Shown piece after piece: positions 54,696-62,437 of a stretch of DNA of 64,000 nucleotides (positions are counted from its first letter, which is position 1; every line of letters begins with the position of its first letter). The DNA lies in contig NZ_AUEY01000003.1 in NCBI RefSeq assembly GCF_000426225.1, positions 103,431 through 167,430 of the forward strand, given 5' to 3'. A program made the position numbers and the translations under genes. The DNA comes from Desulforegula conservatrix Mb1Pa (GTDB taxonomy: Bacteria > Desulfobacterota > Desulfobacteria > Desulfobacterales > Desulforegulaceae). The notes beneath the pieces are model-generated. The model saw only the letters and a list, made by a program, of their open reading frames with translations. It had not been told where the DNA came from and did no database searches.

Positions 54696-54935
54696 TCAGG
54701 CACGCCACCTGAACCGATACCTAAAATAACCGCCTATGCTGACTCCTATAAACATAGTCACAGAAGCGATCTTGTTTTTAATTCCGCCTTTCATGGCCAC
54801 ACATTTCGAGAGCTTCCAGTCGGCCAGAATTTTATCCTTCAATGTCCCTCCGTCTGCGTATTCGTAGTCATGCCCCACGCAGCACGGCCGCCAGTTCCCA
54901 TCAAAAAAGCAGGTACAACCATCACTGTCCATCAT
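54696..54935 (-). CDS. Phage phospholipase-A2-like small protein
   Basis: 79 residues. RPCCVGHDYEYADGGT has the CC-x-x-HD-x-x-Y signature of PLA2-type catalytic loops, with His-Asp and a neighbouring Cys pair; another Cys follows in LSKCVAM. One membrane helix lies at about 55-70 (IASVTMFIGVSIGGYF). Such proteins occur beside tail genes of contractile phages and may act on host membranes during entry or release. It overlaps the next upstream gene by 4 bp. Enzyme activity is inferred only. Confidence 0.6.
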   Translation of the reverse strand: MMDSDGCTCFFDGNWRPCCVGHDYEYADGGTLKDKILADWKLSKCVAMKGGIKNKIASVTMFIGVSIGGYFRYRFRWRA

Positions 54936-55489
54936 AATTTCCTGTAAACCTTGAATTGAAGATCACCAACAAGCCTGATGCCATATTTAAACCCGCCAAG
55001 TTCAAAGATTTCGTTCATGTCTTTCGGGTCAATTTTCACCAGCACAGCCAGCTGATTCGTTGTTTTATATGTAAAGGACATGACTCCGCTTACCATTGAC
55101 GCTGATATGGTTTCATATTCAGCGCTTCCGGCTTCTGTCCTTAAAAGCAGTCGCCATGTCCTGTCTGGCAGAGATTCAACAACAGGAGATCCAGGATCAG
55201 CGCTCTGCCTTGCTGTGCAAACGACATTCAGTCCCTCAATACCGTCGTTGGCTACTCCAATTGGATCATTCCGACCGTCTCCACCAGATAGCGTCACATG
55301 GACATAAGCATATTGGATTCCGAGCTTTTCCTTGTTTATCCTCGCAATCTGCTCCACGGCATAGGCCTCCGCGTCCGCATAAGATAAAAAAGGCTGCCCC
55401 TGTAAATCTGTCGGATATATAATGTCATGGCCCAGTCCGAACACCCTTGCCCTGTTTCCTTGCAGAATTTCATAAGTAATGTCGCTCAT
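54932..55489 (-). CDS. Hypothetical phage tail-region protein
   Basis: 185 residues. The N-terminal 60 residues have GLGHDIIYPTDLQGQPFLSY followed by ADAEAYAVEQI, then a beta-rich body (YVHVTLSGGDGRNDPIGVAN) and a C-terminal segment FKYGIRLVGDLQFKVYRKL. No catalytic motif. Its position after the fibre-type genes and before the PLA2-like gene suggests a fibre-associated or accessory structural protein. I do not recognise the family. Confidence 0.6.
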   Translation of the reverse strand: MSDITYEILQGNRARVFGLGHDIIYPTDLQGQPFLSYADAEAYAVEQIARINKEKLGIQYAYVHVTLSGGDGRNDPIGVANDGIEGLNVVCTARQSADPGSPVVESLPDRTWRLLLRTEAGSAEYETISASMVSGVMSFTYKTTNQLAVLVKIDPKDMNEIFELGGFKYGIRLVGDLQFKVYRKL

Positions 55490-55500
55490 CTGATCCCTCC

Positions 55501-56739
55501 TTAGGCAAACACAGGCATTTTAATGCCGATTGTTTTTGATGATTTCAGGAATGCGGAAAGCTTTGCCAAGTCGATTATTAACCCTGATGTGTTGTAAAGG
55601 GTAGAGGATGACTGGACAGCAGACATCCCCCAACTACCGCCCCACATAAAGATCTTACCATTGTCAAAGGCAATCATGGGGCCGAGTAGCGTTGCCGCTG
55701 AAATTGGAACGTGATACTGACGGCCAGTAGCCTCCACATAAGCCATCAACCCGCTGAACAAGGGAGACCACATAAAAAGAACCCCGTCCTGATAGAATAT
55801 TCGTGTATCTGCAAGCTGTGACTGGAGATAGTCCGCACTAATCCCTGGCGGCTGAATGCATGGATGGAAATTACAGAAGCGAGAAAACTGATTGGTTACT
55901 GTATCGAATAAAAAAATGTTGTTATGAAATATTGATCGAAGGTAAGCCCCGTCTATTTTAGATATCTTAAAATTTATTAAAAATTTTGTTGCGGAATATT
56001 TACATGATGCTGAGTTGGTTTTAAGCAAAACGCTGGAGTAAGAACCATCGCCTGATGCTGCGCCATTATTTATTATCGGCGGAACTACAGCCAGATCAGA
56101 CCATACGTTTGATGCAAAATTATACCTGTATATTGTTGGAAAATTTGAAGGTACATATGTAGCAGATGTACTTTTAGCGGCCTGCATAAAATAAGCATAT
56201 CCACCGCTTGTGCCCATAAAGGCATACGCGACACATATAAGATTTGTAGGCGTCGCAGGAAGGGAGGCTAAAGCAGTCCATGAGTTGAGGACTGGGTCAT
56301 AAACCCTGAAATTAAATGCAGCATTAGCTGGGGTTGATATATTGGCATAGTAATAACATTTGCCGCCATAATCGAAACTTCCGGTTTGAGAGCAAGCAAG
56401 CAAATCATTGATATCCGGATAAGCAAGCCCTGTCTCGCTCCAAGTGTTAGCAGCTTCGTCGTAGACGCTCGGCCTCTGAGTAGTCGATCCCGGAGTATAC
56501 AATTTGCTGTTAGCCGCTACGGCGGGGCCGCTTGATACTGACTCGGCAACCCATTCCGAAAATTTACTAAACGTGCTGTTGCCTGAACCAAAAAGAGTAT
56601 TCATGGGAGAGACAAAAGCACTTCCCCAGTCATCTCCCAGCAGGTTAAGGTTTTCGAAATAATTCACATTGTCTATTTTTGATTTAGCAACCAGCCTGAC
56701 TCCTGGAATGCCGGATTGAGCAGGGAATGATGAACCCAT
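55501..56739 (-). CDS. Kelch-like beta-propeller protein at the tail-fibre position
   Basis: 412 residues. Several kelch-type repeats can be seen: SVYDEAANTWSETGLAYPDI, RVYDPVLNSWTALASLPATP, IYRYNFASNVWSDLAVVPPI and GKIFMWGGSWGMSAVQSSST. These fit a galactose-oxidase-like beta-propeller that commonly binds carbohydrate or protein. There is no signal peptide. AGGAAGAA precedes the ATG. Lying after the short tail-fibre gene, it is a good candidate for the receptor-binding protein. The base composition in its middle (around 55900-56100) is more AT-rich than neighbouring phage genes, as in swapped fibre modules. Confidence 0.65.
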   Translation of the reverse strand: MGSSFPAQSGIPGVRLVAKSKIDNVNYFENLNLLGDDWGSAFVSPMNTLFGSGNSTFSKFSEWVAESVSSGPAVAANSKLYTPGSTTQRPSVYDEAANTWSETGLAYPDINDLLACSQTGSFDYGGKCYYYANISTPANAAFNFRVYDPVLNSWTALASLPATPTNLICVAYAFMGTSGGYAYFMQAAKSTSATYVPSNFPTIYRYNFASNVWSDLAVVPPIINNGAASGDGSYSSVLLKTNSASCKYSATKFLINFKISKIDGAYLRSIFHNNIFLFDTVTNQFSRFCNFHPCIQPPGISADYLQSQLADTRIFYQDGVLFMWSPLFSGLMAYVEATGRQYHVPISAATLLGPMIAFDNGKIFMWGGSWGMSAVQSSSTLYNTSGLIIDLAKLSAFLKSSKTIGIKMPVFA

Positions 56740-56749
56740 TTCTTCCTCC

Positions 56750-57079
56750 TTATATTAGCAAGCCTTCAAGAATAAAGCTGACGCTGTCAGCCTGGCCAGT
56801 CTTAACCCGTATTGTTTCCCCGGCTCCCATATTCACAGTAATCTCGTGTGGAGGGCCAGGATCGACCGGGACATTGAAACATCGCCAGTCGGCCACGAGG
56901 GCCGGGTTATCCCCATGGCCAGCCGCACACCTTGCTATGCTGTATTCAACCGATTCCCCGGCCTGGTTGCAGACAGACACTCTGCCTTGAAAAAACCTGC
57001 CAGCCGGGCAGGCATAAAGCTGTATTTCTCCGGTTGATGCGGGTTTCAAAGCCGCGAACCGTCCGTATTGATCAGCCAT
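56750..57079 (-). CDS. Small phage fibre-region protein, unknown
   Basis: 109 residues. It has RFAALKPASTGEIQLYACPA followed by VSVCNQAGESVEYSIARC and a C-terminal beta-rich segment INTRVKTGQADSV-like (ETIRVKTGQADSVSFILEGL). Phage genomes often carry such small beta-sandwich proteins next to fibre genes. It starts 9 bp before the adjacent repeat array and lies 10 bp upstream of the kelch-like gene. Function unknown. Confidence 0.55.
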   Translation of the reverse strand: MADQYGRFAALKPASTGEIQLYACPAGRFFQGRVSVCNQAGESVEYSIARCAAGHGDNPALVADWRCFNVPVDPGPPHEITVNMGAGETIRVKTGQADSVSFILEGLLI

Positions 57080-57087
57080 AAATCCTC

Positions 57088-57288
57088 CTACAAAGATGTC
57101 GCCCCGCTGGGGCTTTTTACGGATGAATCCGTTTTTCGGGTTCAGCTCCGTAGGAGCGTCATCTTTGTAGATGTCACCCCTACGGGTTATTTTCGGTTGA
57201 ATTCATTTTTTTACAAAGATGTCGCCTCTCTGGGGCTTTTTACGAATGCTTAATGCTTTTAAGCTCCGTAGGAGCGTCATCTTTGTAG
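57088..57288. repeat. Array of short palindromic repeats (REP/MITE-like) in the prophage
   Basis: Two full units of about 80 bp (57088-57170 and 57211-57288) and a partial one between. Each full unit opens with (CT)ACAAAGATGTCGC and closes with GCGTCATCTTTGTAG, a nearly exact terminal inverted repeat. Inside lie the palindromes GCCCCgctGGGGC and GCTCCGTAGGAGC and the string TTTTTACG. The array separates the tail-fibre gene from the fibre-region genes. Confidence 0.85.
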
Positions 57289-57289
57289 A

Positions 57290-57820
57290 CTACATTGTGT
57301 TTGTGTAGAAAAAGGCTCTTCGAAGCCCGGCTTTCACAGTTTCGGCAAGCACCTCTGTGATGCTGTCCACATATTGCCTGGATGCCATGACAACAGATGG
57401 TTCTATAGTCAGTGTGATAGCTGATGTATTCTCAACTGCGAGCGGCAGCCTGATATAAAGATCCTGGCCAGCTCCATCAGCAAGGACAGGTTTTTCCGTT
57501 GGCGGGTAATTGGAAACGGCCACAAGATCTCCGGCAGAATCAAAGAGACCAACTTCCCTTATCCACCATCCGCCAACATCCACAGGGATCTTCCCCTCAA
57601 TGGTAATCCAGTTTGGATTTTCCTCTGACAGAGCTATCCTGTTGACTTCACCGCGCCAAACTTCATTAACCAGGCCTGCCATTCCTTCCCATGGTTCGAC
57701 AAACAGCCCATTTCCGTCTCCTACAGCCATATGGGTTATTTCAAGACCAACACCGTCGACCAGCGCCTGCGCGTACCTGGCCACGCCTATGCTCGTCATG
57801 ATCGAATAATATTTTTGCAT
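57290..57820 (-). CDS. Phage tail-fibre/tail-collar protein (DUF3751-like), shortened
   Basis: 176 residues. The N-terminal attachment domain is complete: KYYSIMTSIGVARYAQALVD, MAVGDGNG, ALSEENPNWITIEGKIPVDV and GGWWIREVGLFDSAGDLVAV. This part joins the baseplate. Normally a long variable receptor-binding region follows. Here the frame stops after ASRQYVDSITEVLAETVKAG and a dozen more residues, two bases before the repeat array, so the distal part was probably cut off by the repeats. Gene I lies 8 bp upstream in the usual order. Confidence 0.85.
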   Translation of the reverse strand: MQKYYSIMTSIGVARYAQALVDGVGLEITHMAVGDGNGLFVEPWEGMAGLVNEVWRGEVNRIALSEENPNWITIEGKIPVDVGGWWIREVGLFDSAGDLVAVSNYPPTEKPVLADGAGQDLYIRLPLAVENTSAITLTIEPSVVMASRQYVDSITEVLAETVKAGLRRAFFYTNTM

Positions 57821-57828
57821 TAAACCTC

Positions 57829-58500
57829 CTAAGTCGGTTCTTTCGGATATACGATGGTGTCAGAGCCTGTCTGTATTGCTGCGGCAGACATCAACATCAC
57901 AGGCTCAAGTGTAATTTCCGTGGTAATCAGTGGATAAACCGTCGTAACCGCTCCAGCCACTGGCCCTCCGCACCCAATCCACGCCTGGGCTTTCTCCAGA
58001 TAAAGAACCAGCTCAAAACCAGCCAGTTTCGACCTGGCTGGTTTCACCTCATTAATGGCCCAGGTCATTGTGGGCAGTTTGGTGAGCATGTCGCCCTGGA
58101 TATTATTGATCCTCACACGGAATTCTGCCCAGCGCTCCGGATCAGTATCCCTGAGATTAATGATCTCCATGGTGTCTATGCCGCAAGCGTCCGCGACTAT
58201 GCGCCTGATCCCGCTTTCCCTGCCGCCAAGAACGTACCAGTGCCAGGCCAGCCTTACCCTGCTGTAATATTGATCATCGGTTTCATAGGCAGCGCGAACA
58301 ATCCCCCTCGATGCCGCGAACCCGTCAAGATTCTCTTCCTCGCATCTGTCCGGCAGAAACTGGTCACGAACCCAGAGCACAGACTCCCTTGCTGAATCCA
58401 GAACATCAGCTGCCCCTTGAACAACAGTGGCCAAAGGCCCTGGCTGCCAGATCAGCGCGTATTTCAAACCGTTTTTGAAATAATTCCAGAATATACTCAT
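57829..58500 (-). CDS. Phage tail protein I (baseplate)
   Basis: 223 residues. The first two thirds resemble the P2 gpI family: FAASRGIVRAAYETDDQYYS then RVRLAWHWYVLGGRESGIRR and ACGIDTMEIINLRD. It is a baseplate component that links wedge and tail fibres. The start touches the stop of the baseplate J gene. The C-terminal part has PVAGAVTTVYPLITTEITLE, a beta-rich tail. Order J-I-fibre is that of P2-like contractile tails. Confidence 0.85.
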   Translation of the reverse strand: MSIFWNYFKNGLKYALIWQPGPLATVVQGAADVLDSARESVLWVRDQFLPDRCEEENLDGFAASRGIVRAAYETDDQYYSRVRLAWHWYVLGGRESGIRRIVADACGIDTMEIINLRDTDPERWAEFRVRINNIQGDMLTKLPTMTWAINEVKPARSKLAGFELVLYLEKAQAWIGCGGPVAGAVTTVYPLITTEITLEPVMLMSAAAIQTGSDTIVYPKEPT

Positions 58501-59636
58501 CAGGCTTCAGCCCATTTCCAGGTTAAATCCAGTGATTCAAGCACTCCGAGTCCGTCATCAGGGATACCAATGTCAGAAACAGGAGAAGCCCAGTTCACCT
58601 TTTTGATATTTGATCCAGTACCTAAAACCAGAAAGGTCAATAAATCCCTTGTCACATCCTGGCCGATTTCAAGTGGAGCAACCCCGCTGACAACAGCACC
58701 TGAAAACAGCGCCCTGATTCTGTTTTCAACAGCAAGCCTGATATCCGCAGGATTGCCTCCTGTCAGTTCAAGCTCTCCAATAATCAGGACATTCACCGCC
58801 AAAGGCCCTTTGACTATTACATCATCGTTGATCGGCTTTTTTTCATTAACTACAGCATCCACAGCCGCGACCAGCTCTGCGGTCGGCAGCCCTGCCGCGC
58901 CTCTTATCACAACATCAATCGTGCCCTGACCCCTTGGGTGATTATCCATGATCCTTACTCCGGTCACTCCTGTCACAGACCTTGCCCATGATTCATAAGC
59001 GTATTTGGTGCAGCCGTTTATCGCGGCCCAGGCAAGCTGATATCTAAGCCTCAGGCTGTCATCGTCTTCTTCGTCTATGGCCTCGGACGCAAGCCATCCG
59101 GCCCGGTTGATTACTCCGTCAATGCCAGGAATAACCGAGGCCATTTCCCTTATCTGGCCTGCTGTTACATTGCCCGCGCAGCCACAGGATTCTGATTCGA
59201 CCGCGACAAGCGTTTCAATTTCTCCATCCTGTAAAACCACGTCAGCCAGGGTAACAAACCTATAGACATTGCCGAGTCCGTCTGGCGGAGTTCTGATAAC
59301 GCTGCCCGCAGCTATGGGAACATTGCCAGCAGAGTCTGAGCGGTAAAAAATAATATTGCCCCTGGCTTTTGTGGCCTTCTTGCGAGAAACCCCGACCTGA
59401 CCGCAATGCAGGTCAAGCCATAAACCTGTGGCTGTTGACGGAAACGCCTGCTTAAGCACAAAATCAAGAAACTGATAAAGCTGATAAAGACCCCAGGCCC
59501 AAAGCTCTATCAAACCACGGACAGGCCCTCTGTTAAGATTGAGAGGTCGTGGCAAATCTCCATCAGCCTGAACCGCCTCGATGCGCTCAAACAAGCTACT
59601 TCTGATGCTTTCGAGTGTTTGCTTAACCAGTAACAT
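58500..59636 (-). CDS. Baseplate J/gp47-family protein
   Basis: 378 residues. It has LDLHCGQVGVSRKKATKARG, IIFYRSDSAGNVPIAAGSVI and GEIETLVAVESESCGCAGNV followed by IDEEDDDSLRLRYQLAWAAI, typical of the J/gp47 baseplate-wedge family (Mu gp47, P2 gpJ, T4 gp6-related). It forms the iris-like wedge around the hub. It overlaps the gp25-like gene by 14 bp and touches gene I. ATG at 59636 is the natural start. Confidence 0.92.
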   Translation of the reverse strand: MLLVKQTLESIRSSLFERIEAVQADGDLPRPLNLNRGPVRGLIELWAWGLYQLYQFLDFVLKQAFPSTATGLWLDLHCGQVGVSRKKATKARGNIIFYRSDSAGNVPIAAGSVIRTPPDGLGNVYRFVTLADVVLQDGEIETLVAVESESCGCAGNVTAGQIREMASVIPGIDGVINRAGWLASEAIDEEDDDSLRLRYQLAWAAINGCTKYAYESWARSVTGVTGVRIMDNHPRGQGTIDVVIRGAAGLPTAELVAAVDAVVNEKKPINDDVIVKGPLAVNVLIIGELELTGGNPADIRLAVENRIRALFSGAVVSGVAPLEIGQDVTRDLLTFLVLGTGSNIKKVNWASPVSDIGIPDDGLGVLESLDLTWKWAEA

Positions 59637-60045
59637 CCTTGATCACCATTTCCATGTTTGCGCCGATTTCCATTACCAGGTTGAATTTATGGTTCTCGTT
59701 GATCAGCCTGGCTTCCGCCTGGATAACAATCCCTGTGTGATCCCATCCTGAAACCATGGCCTGGGCAGACATGGGCACAACCCTCGGATCAAGCCCGATC
59801 CTGTAAACAACTTCATTAACCAGGGCCATTCTGTTCGTGACCGTGTTTTCGTCCTTGGCATAAAGATAGATTTCAGAGCCGAATGCCTTGTCGTAAAACA
59901 GAGAACCCAGAGGAGTGGCCAGTCTCAGCCTTATGTCCTGGACAGCCGCCCTGACTCCCTCGGTTATGGCTGCTTCTCCATTTGCGGCCACAACAGCCTG
60001 CAAGGATTCATCAAGCAGCATGTCGAACCCATAAATATTTTCCAT
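59623..60045 (-). CDS. GPW/gp25-family baseplate protein
   Basis: 140 residues. EGVRAAVQDIRLRLATPLGS followed by LFYDKAFGSEIYLYAKDENT and EVVYRIGLDPRVVP is the gp25/W core, with the E-P-R-type (here DPRV) contact site. It initiates sheath polymerisation in contractile tails and type VI systems. It overlaps the J gene by 14 bp and the PAAR gene by one base. Confidence 0.85.
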   Translation of the reverse strand: MENIYGFDMLLDESLQAVVAANGEAAITEGVRAAVQDIRLRLATPLGSLFYDKAFGSEIYLYAKDENTVTNRMALVNEVVYRIGLDPRVVPMSAQAMVSGWDHTGIVIQAEARLINENHKFNLVMEIGANMEMVIKDVTG

Positions 60046-60362
60046 TATTCACCATTCGCCGTAATGTTTGCAGACCCTGTCACGCAGATCCCTGATCCGC
60101 AGAAATGGGTCACAGGATCGCCGACCCTTGCCACGCCCTTGCTGTTTGCGGAAACATCCGGTGATCCCCCGATCACCATGTAGACTCCGCAATGCGGACA
60201 AGTATGTGTGCCGAAGTCCCCGGATCTCTGGACACCAAGGCCATTGCCAGAAACGTCCGGAGATCCTGAACCGTGGTATCCCACAACAGCGTGGGGACAA
60301 CATCTGAGGCCGTGGCTGCAAATTCCGATTACAAGGTCATTTGTTAAGGCTATCCCTGGCAT
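60045..60362 (-). CDS. PAAR-domain tail-spike tip protein
   Basis: 105 residues. It begins MPGIALTNDLVIGICSHGLR and repeats the G-SPDV-x-x-N-x-x-G-V-x-R-x-GD pattern (GSPDVSGNGLGVQRSGD and GSPDVSANSKGVARVGD) twice, with Cys/His pairs (CCPH, CPHCG, HFCGSGIC) that bind the metal at the cone tip. PAAR proteins sharpen the spike of contractile tails. It stands two genes below the V-type spike gene, with a repeat-carrying gap and a hypothetical gene between. Confidence 0.88.
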   Translation of the reverse strand: MPGIALTNDLVIGICSHGLRCCPHAVVGYHGSGSPDVSGNGLGVQRSGDFGTHTCPHCGVYMVIGGSPDVSANSKGVARVGDPVTHFCGSGICVTGSANITANGE

Positions 60363-60377
60363 TATTGTGGCCTCCGG

Positions 60378-60419
60378 CGGGTCGCTTTTTTGAAAAAAAG
60401 CTCCGCAAAAAACTTTATG
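60378..60419 (+). repeat. Dispersed repeat, family 2 core inside the prophage
   Basis: GGGTCGCTTTTTTGAAAAAA then AGCTCCGCAAAAAACTTTAT is the cleanest copy of the core seen in the window. It fills the 59-bp gap between the PAAR gene and the next gene, showing that the family also spreads into prophage DNA. Confidence 0.8.
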
Positions 60420-60421
60420 GG

Positions 60422-61039
60422 TTAATGAGCAAGGGTCTGAAGATATTCATCCCATGTCAGGGCAGATCCCTTTTCAGGCAAGCTGGCCAGCATGGGAGGC
60501 CTTGAATCAGCCTTGATATAAAAAGTCTTTCCATAGATCAGACCATTTCCGTCCAAATCTTCTGCGCCCATATATTCGTTGACCAGAATAGCTGCCTTGG
60601 GAGGCTTGCTTCCTGATGATTGGCCCGCCATCTTAAGCAAGGCGTCAGACCCCATCATTCCGCATCTGCTGTTGACCACATCCCAGAGCTTGCATGAACC
60701 ATCTTCAGGGCATCTGAAAAAGCCATATTCAGAACCTTCGGTAACAGCCATTGACAGATCAGACTCGTTTTCAAAGGCTGTCTTTTCTTCCTGATCAAGA
60801 TATTTTCCGGTCTCTGAATCAGGCGCATAAATATTGCCTGCGGAATCCCTGAGGCTTATTACCAACGATTCTTTGGCCAGGGCAGATGCTATTGCGACAG
60901 GTTCGTTGGTTTCCAGGGAATTACCTTCGGCATCCAGATACTGGCCAGATGGATTCCTTGTGTAAACCTTCCCGACCTGATCAACGAGCTGGGTCTTAAT
61001 CGATTGAATTTTCAGTGACAAAAACGGACAAAAAGCCAT
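60422..61039 (-). CDS. Hypothetical phage baseplate-region protein
   Basis: 205 residues. It has paired segments of the form VYTRNPSGQYLDAEGNSLET and IYAPDSETGKYLDQEEKTAF, which look like an internal duplication with the pattern (V/I)Y-x-x-(N/D)-x-x-(S/T)-G-x-YLD-x-E. Later FFRCPEDGSCKLWDVVNSRC has three Cys. It lies between spike V and PAAR genes. It may be a spike accessory, but no family is recognised. Confidence 0.6.
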   Translation of the reverse strand: MAFCPFLSLKIQSIKTQLVDQVGKVYTRNPSGQYLDAEGNSLETNEPVAIASALAKESLVISLRDSAGNIYAPDSETGKYLDQEEKTAFENESDLSMAVTEGSEYGFFRCPEDGSCKLWDVVNSRCGMMGSDALLKMAGQSSGSKPPKAAILVNEYMGAEDLDGNGLIYGKTFYIKADSRPPMLASLPEKGSALTWDEYLQTLAH

Positions 61040-61050
61040 GATGTTTTCCT

Positions 61051-61641
61051 TTAGTTCAGCCTGATTTTTGCGCCTTTTATGCTTACTTCGGCAGCCTGTA
61101 CCGTGGCATTTCCAGTGCTTGTCACAGCCACTGAGCCGCCAGCGTTTATGATTACGTCGCCTGTAATCTCAATTTTCATGCTTCCGCCTGCTTTCATATT
61201 TATGTCCGAGGGTGTGACCTGAATGATGTTCTTTTCAGCATCTATTTTAATATGACAGCCAGGGCCGGACTGAATTATGAAGGCTCCGGTCTCACAGCCA
61301 GGCGCTTTGTTTCCGTGCCATCTGAAATTTGAAATCCTCGGATAATTGGGATCTCCATCATAATAAGAAAGATCACAATAGCTGCCCTCTGTTGGCGGAC
61401 AAATTACGCCGCGATCAGGCCCTGCCCAGATCACAGGGATTTCAACCTTTGAAACCACAGGTTCGTTTTCATCCACGGATTCGTCATTTCTGAGCGGCTG
61501 AACATCGGCCCAGTATTTTCCGTCAGACTCATAAGCCTTTACGACCCTGGCTTTTTTGGTCAGCCTGTAAAATGCCCTGAAATCAGGCATGCATATTTCC
61601 ATGGCCTTCTTGAGCATTTCTTTAAGTTCAGCAGGGTTCAT
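61051..61641 (-). CDS. Phage baseplate assembly protein V (central spike)
   Basis: 196 residues from the ATG at 61641 with GGAG upstream. The OB-fold N-terminal part has VVKAYESDGKYWADVQPLRN and PPTEGSYCDLSYYDGDPNYP, followed by a beta-helix-like C-terminus with short repeats (IINAGGSVAVTSTGNATVQA, then AAEVSIKGAKIRLN). This is the gpV/gp45 spike architecture. The start overlaps the end of the hub gene by 14 bp. The in-frame extension to 61698 is within the hub gene. Confidence 0.85.
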   Translation of the reverse strand: MNPAELKEMLKKAMEICMPDFRAFYRLTKKARVVKAYESDGKYWADVQPLRNDESVDENEPVVSKVEIPVIWAGPDRGVICPPTEGSYCDLSYYDGDPNYPRISNFRWHGNKAPGCETGAFIIQSGPGCHIKIDAEKNIIQVTPSDINMKAGGSMKIEITGDVIINAGGSVAVTSTGNATVQAAEVSIKGAKIRLN

Positions 61642-62437
61642 ATTCGACTCCGTAAGAAATAAAAGTTCTGGCCTTTGTTTCCTGAATTTCGTGGACAACA
61701 GACAAAATTCTGTAATCCCCGCTTTTATGCCTTGTTGTGTCTTCCAGCCTGAAAAGCTGGGAATGTCTCAGATGAGGCAATAAAAAACTCTCGACCACGC
61801 TCAGTCCGGAGTCGTTTTCCACAGGACGATGGCTGATAAGCCCGGCTCCAGTGGCGATCACCGGGATTGAGTCTGTCTCTTCATCGAAATCACCCCAGTT
61901 GATTTTCCCCTCTCCATCCATCCAGATAGCCCAGCGACTCATATCCTTGTTTGAAGCCCTCCGGCATGTTACCCGGCATTGCCTCACTGCCTGCCACACA
62001 GGAATATTATTTGCCGAAAACCTTGGAATGATCACTCCCGGCGCATCGATGCGCCCGGCGGTCAGCCCTGCTTTATTCACCAGCCATTTTACTATGGCCT
62101 CGGCTGGCTCGTTCTCGAAGGCATGGACAACACTTGTCGCTGTCAGCGGCAGCTCTTCTCCGCAAGCCGTGATTAGTATCTGATCCTTTGCCGGGTCTGG
62201 TTTTATTGACGAAACAGAACCTTTCCAGATTCCCGCCTCCTGCTCCCTGTAGCCCAGCCCGATCTTAACCTGATCTTTTGCCTTCACAGTCCGGAACAGA
62301 TATCTGTCCGGATCTGGCAGAGCTATTTCCATCATGGTCAAAGGAGAATGCCTCCTTGATATGATGCGGAGTCTTTGCGCCCGGTTAAAGCTCAAGCCCC
62401 CTATGTCAATCTGCTGATGCAAAACGGATATTCTCAT
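61628..62437 (-). CDS. Phage baseplate hub protein (gpD/gp44-like)
   Basis: 269 residues. It has IGLGYREQEAGIWKGSVSSI, LPLTATSVVHAFENEPAEAI with VKWLVNKAGL, and FSANNIPVWQAVRQC followed by RWAIWMDGEGKINWGD. These fit the hub family (late control D / Mu gp44), which forms the centre of the baseplate and connects tube and spike. It overlaps the spike gene by 14 bp and touches the upstream gene by one base. Confidence 0.75.
   Translation of the reverse strand: MRISVLHQQIDIGGLSFNRAQRLRIISRRHSPLTMMEIALPDPDRYLFRTVKAKDQVKIGLGYREQEAGIWKGSVSSIKPDPAKDQILITACGEELPLTATSVVHAFENEPAEAIVKWLVNKAGLTAGRIDAPGVIIPRFSANNIPVWQAVRQCRVTCRRASNKDMSRWAIWMDGEGKINWGDFDEETDSIPVIATGAGLISHRPVENDSGLSVVESFLLPHLRHSQLFRLEDTTRHKSGDYRILSVVHEIQETKARTFISYGVEYEPC

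Noticed and set aside
57088..57288. CRISPR array
   Set aside because: Only two full units, palindromic with inverted ends and unequal spacing, and no cas genes; a REP/MITE-type array fits better.
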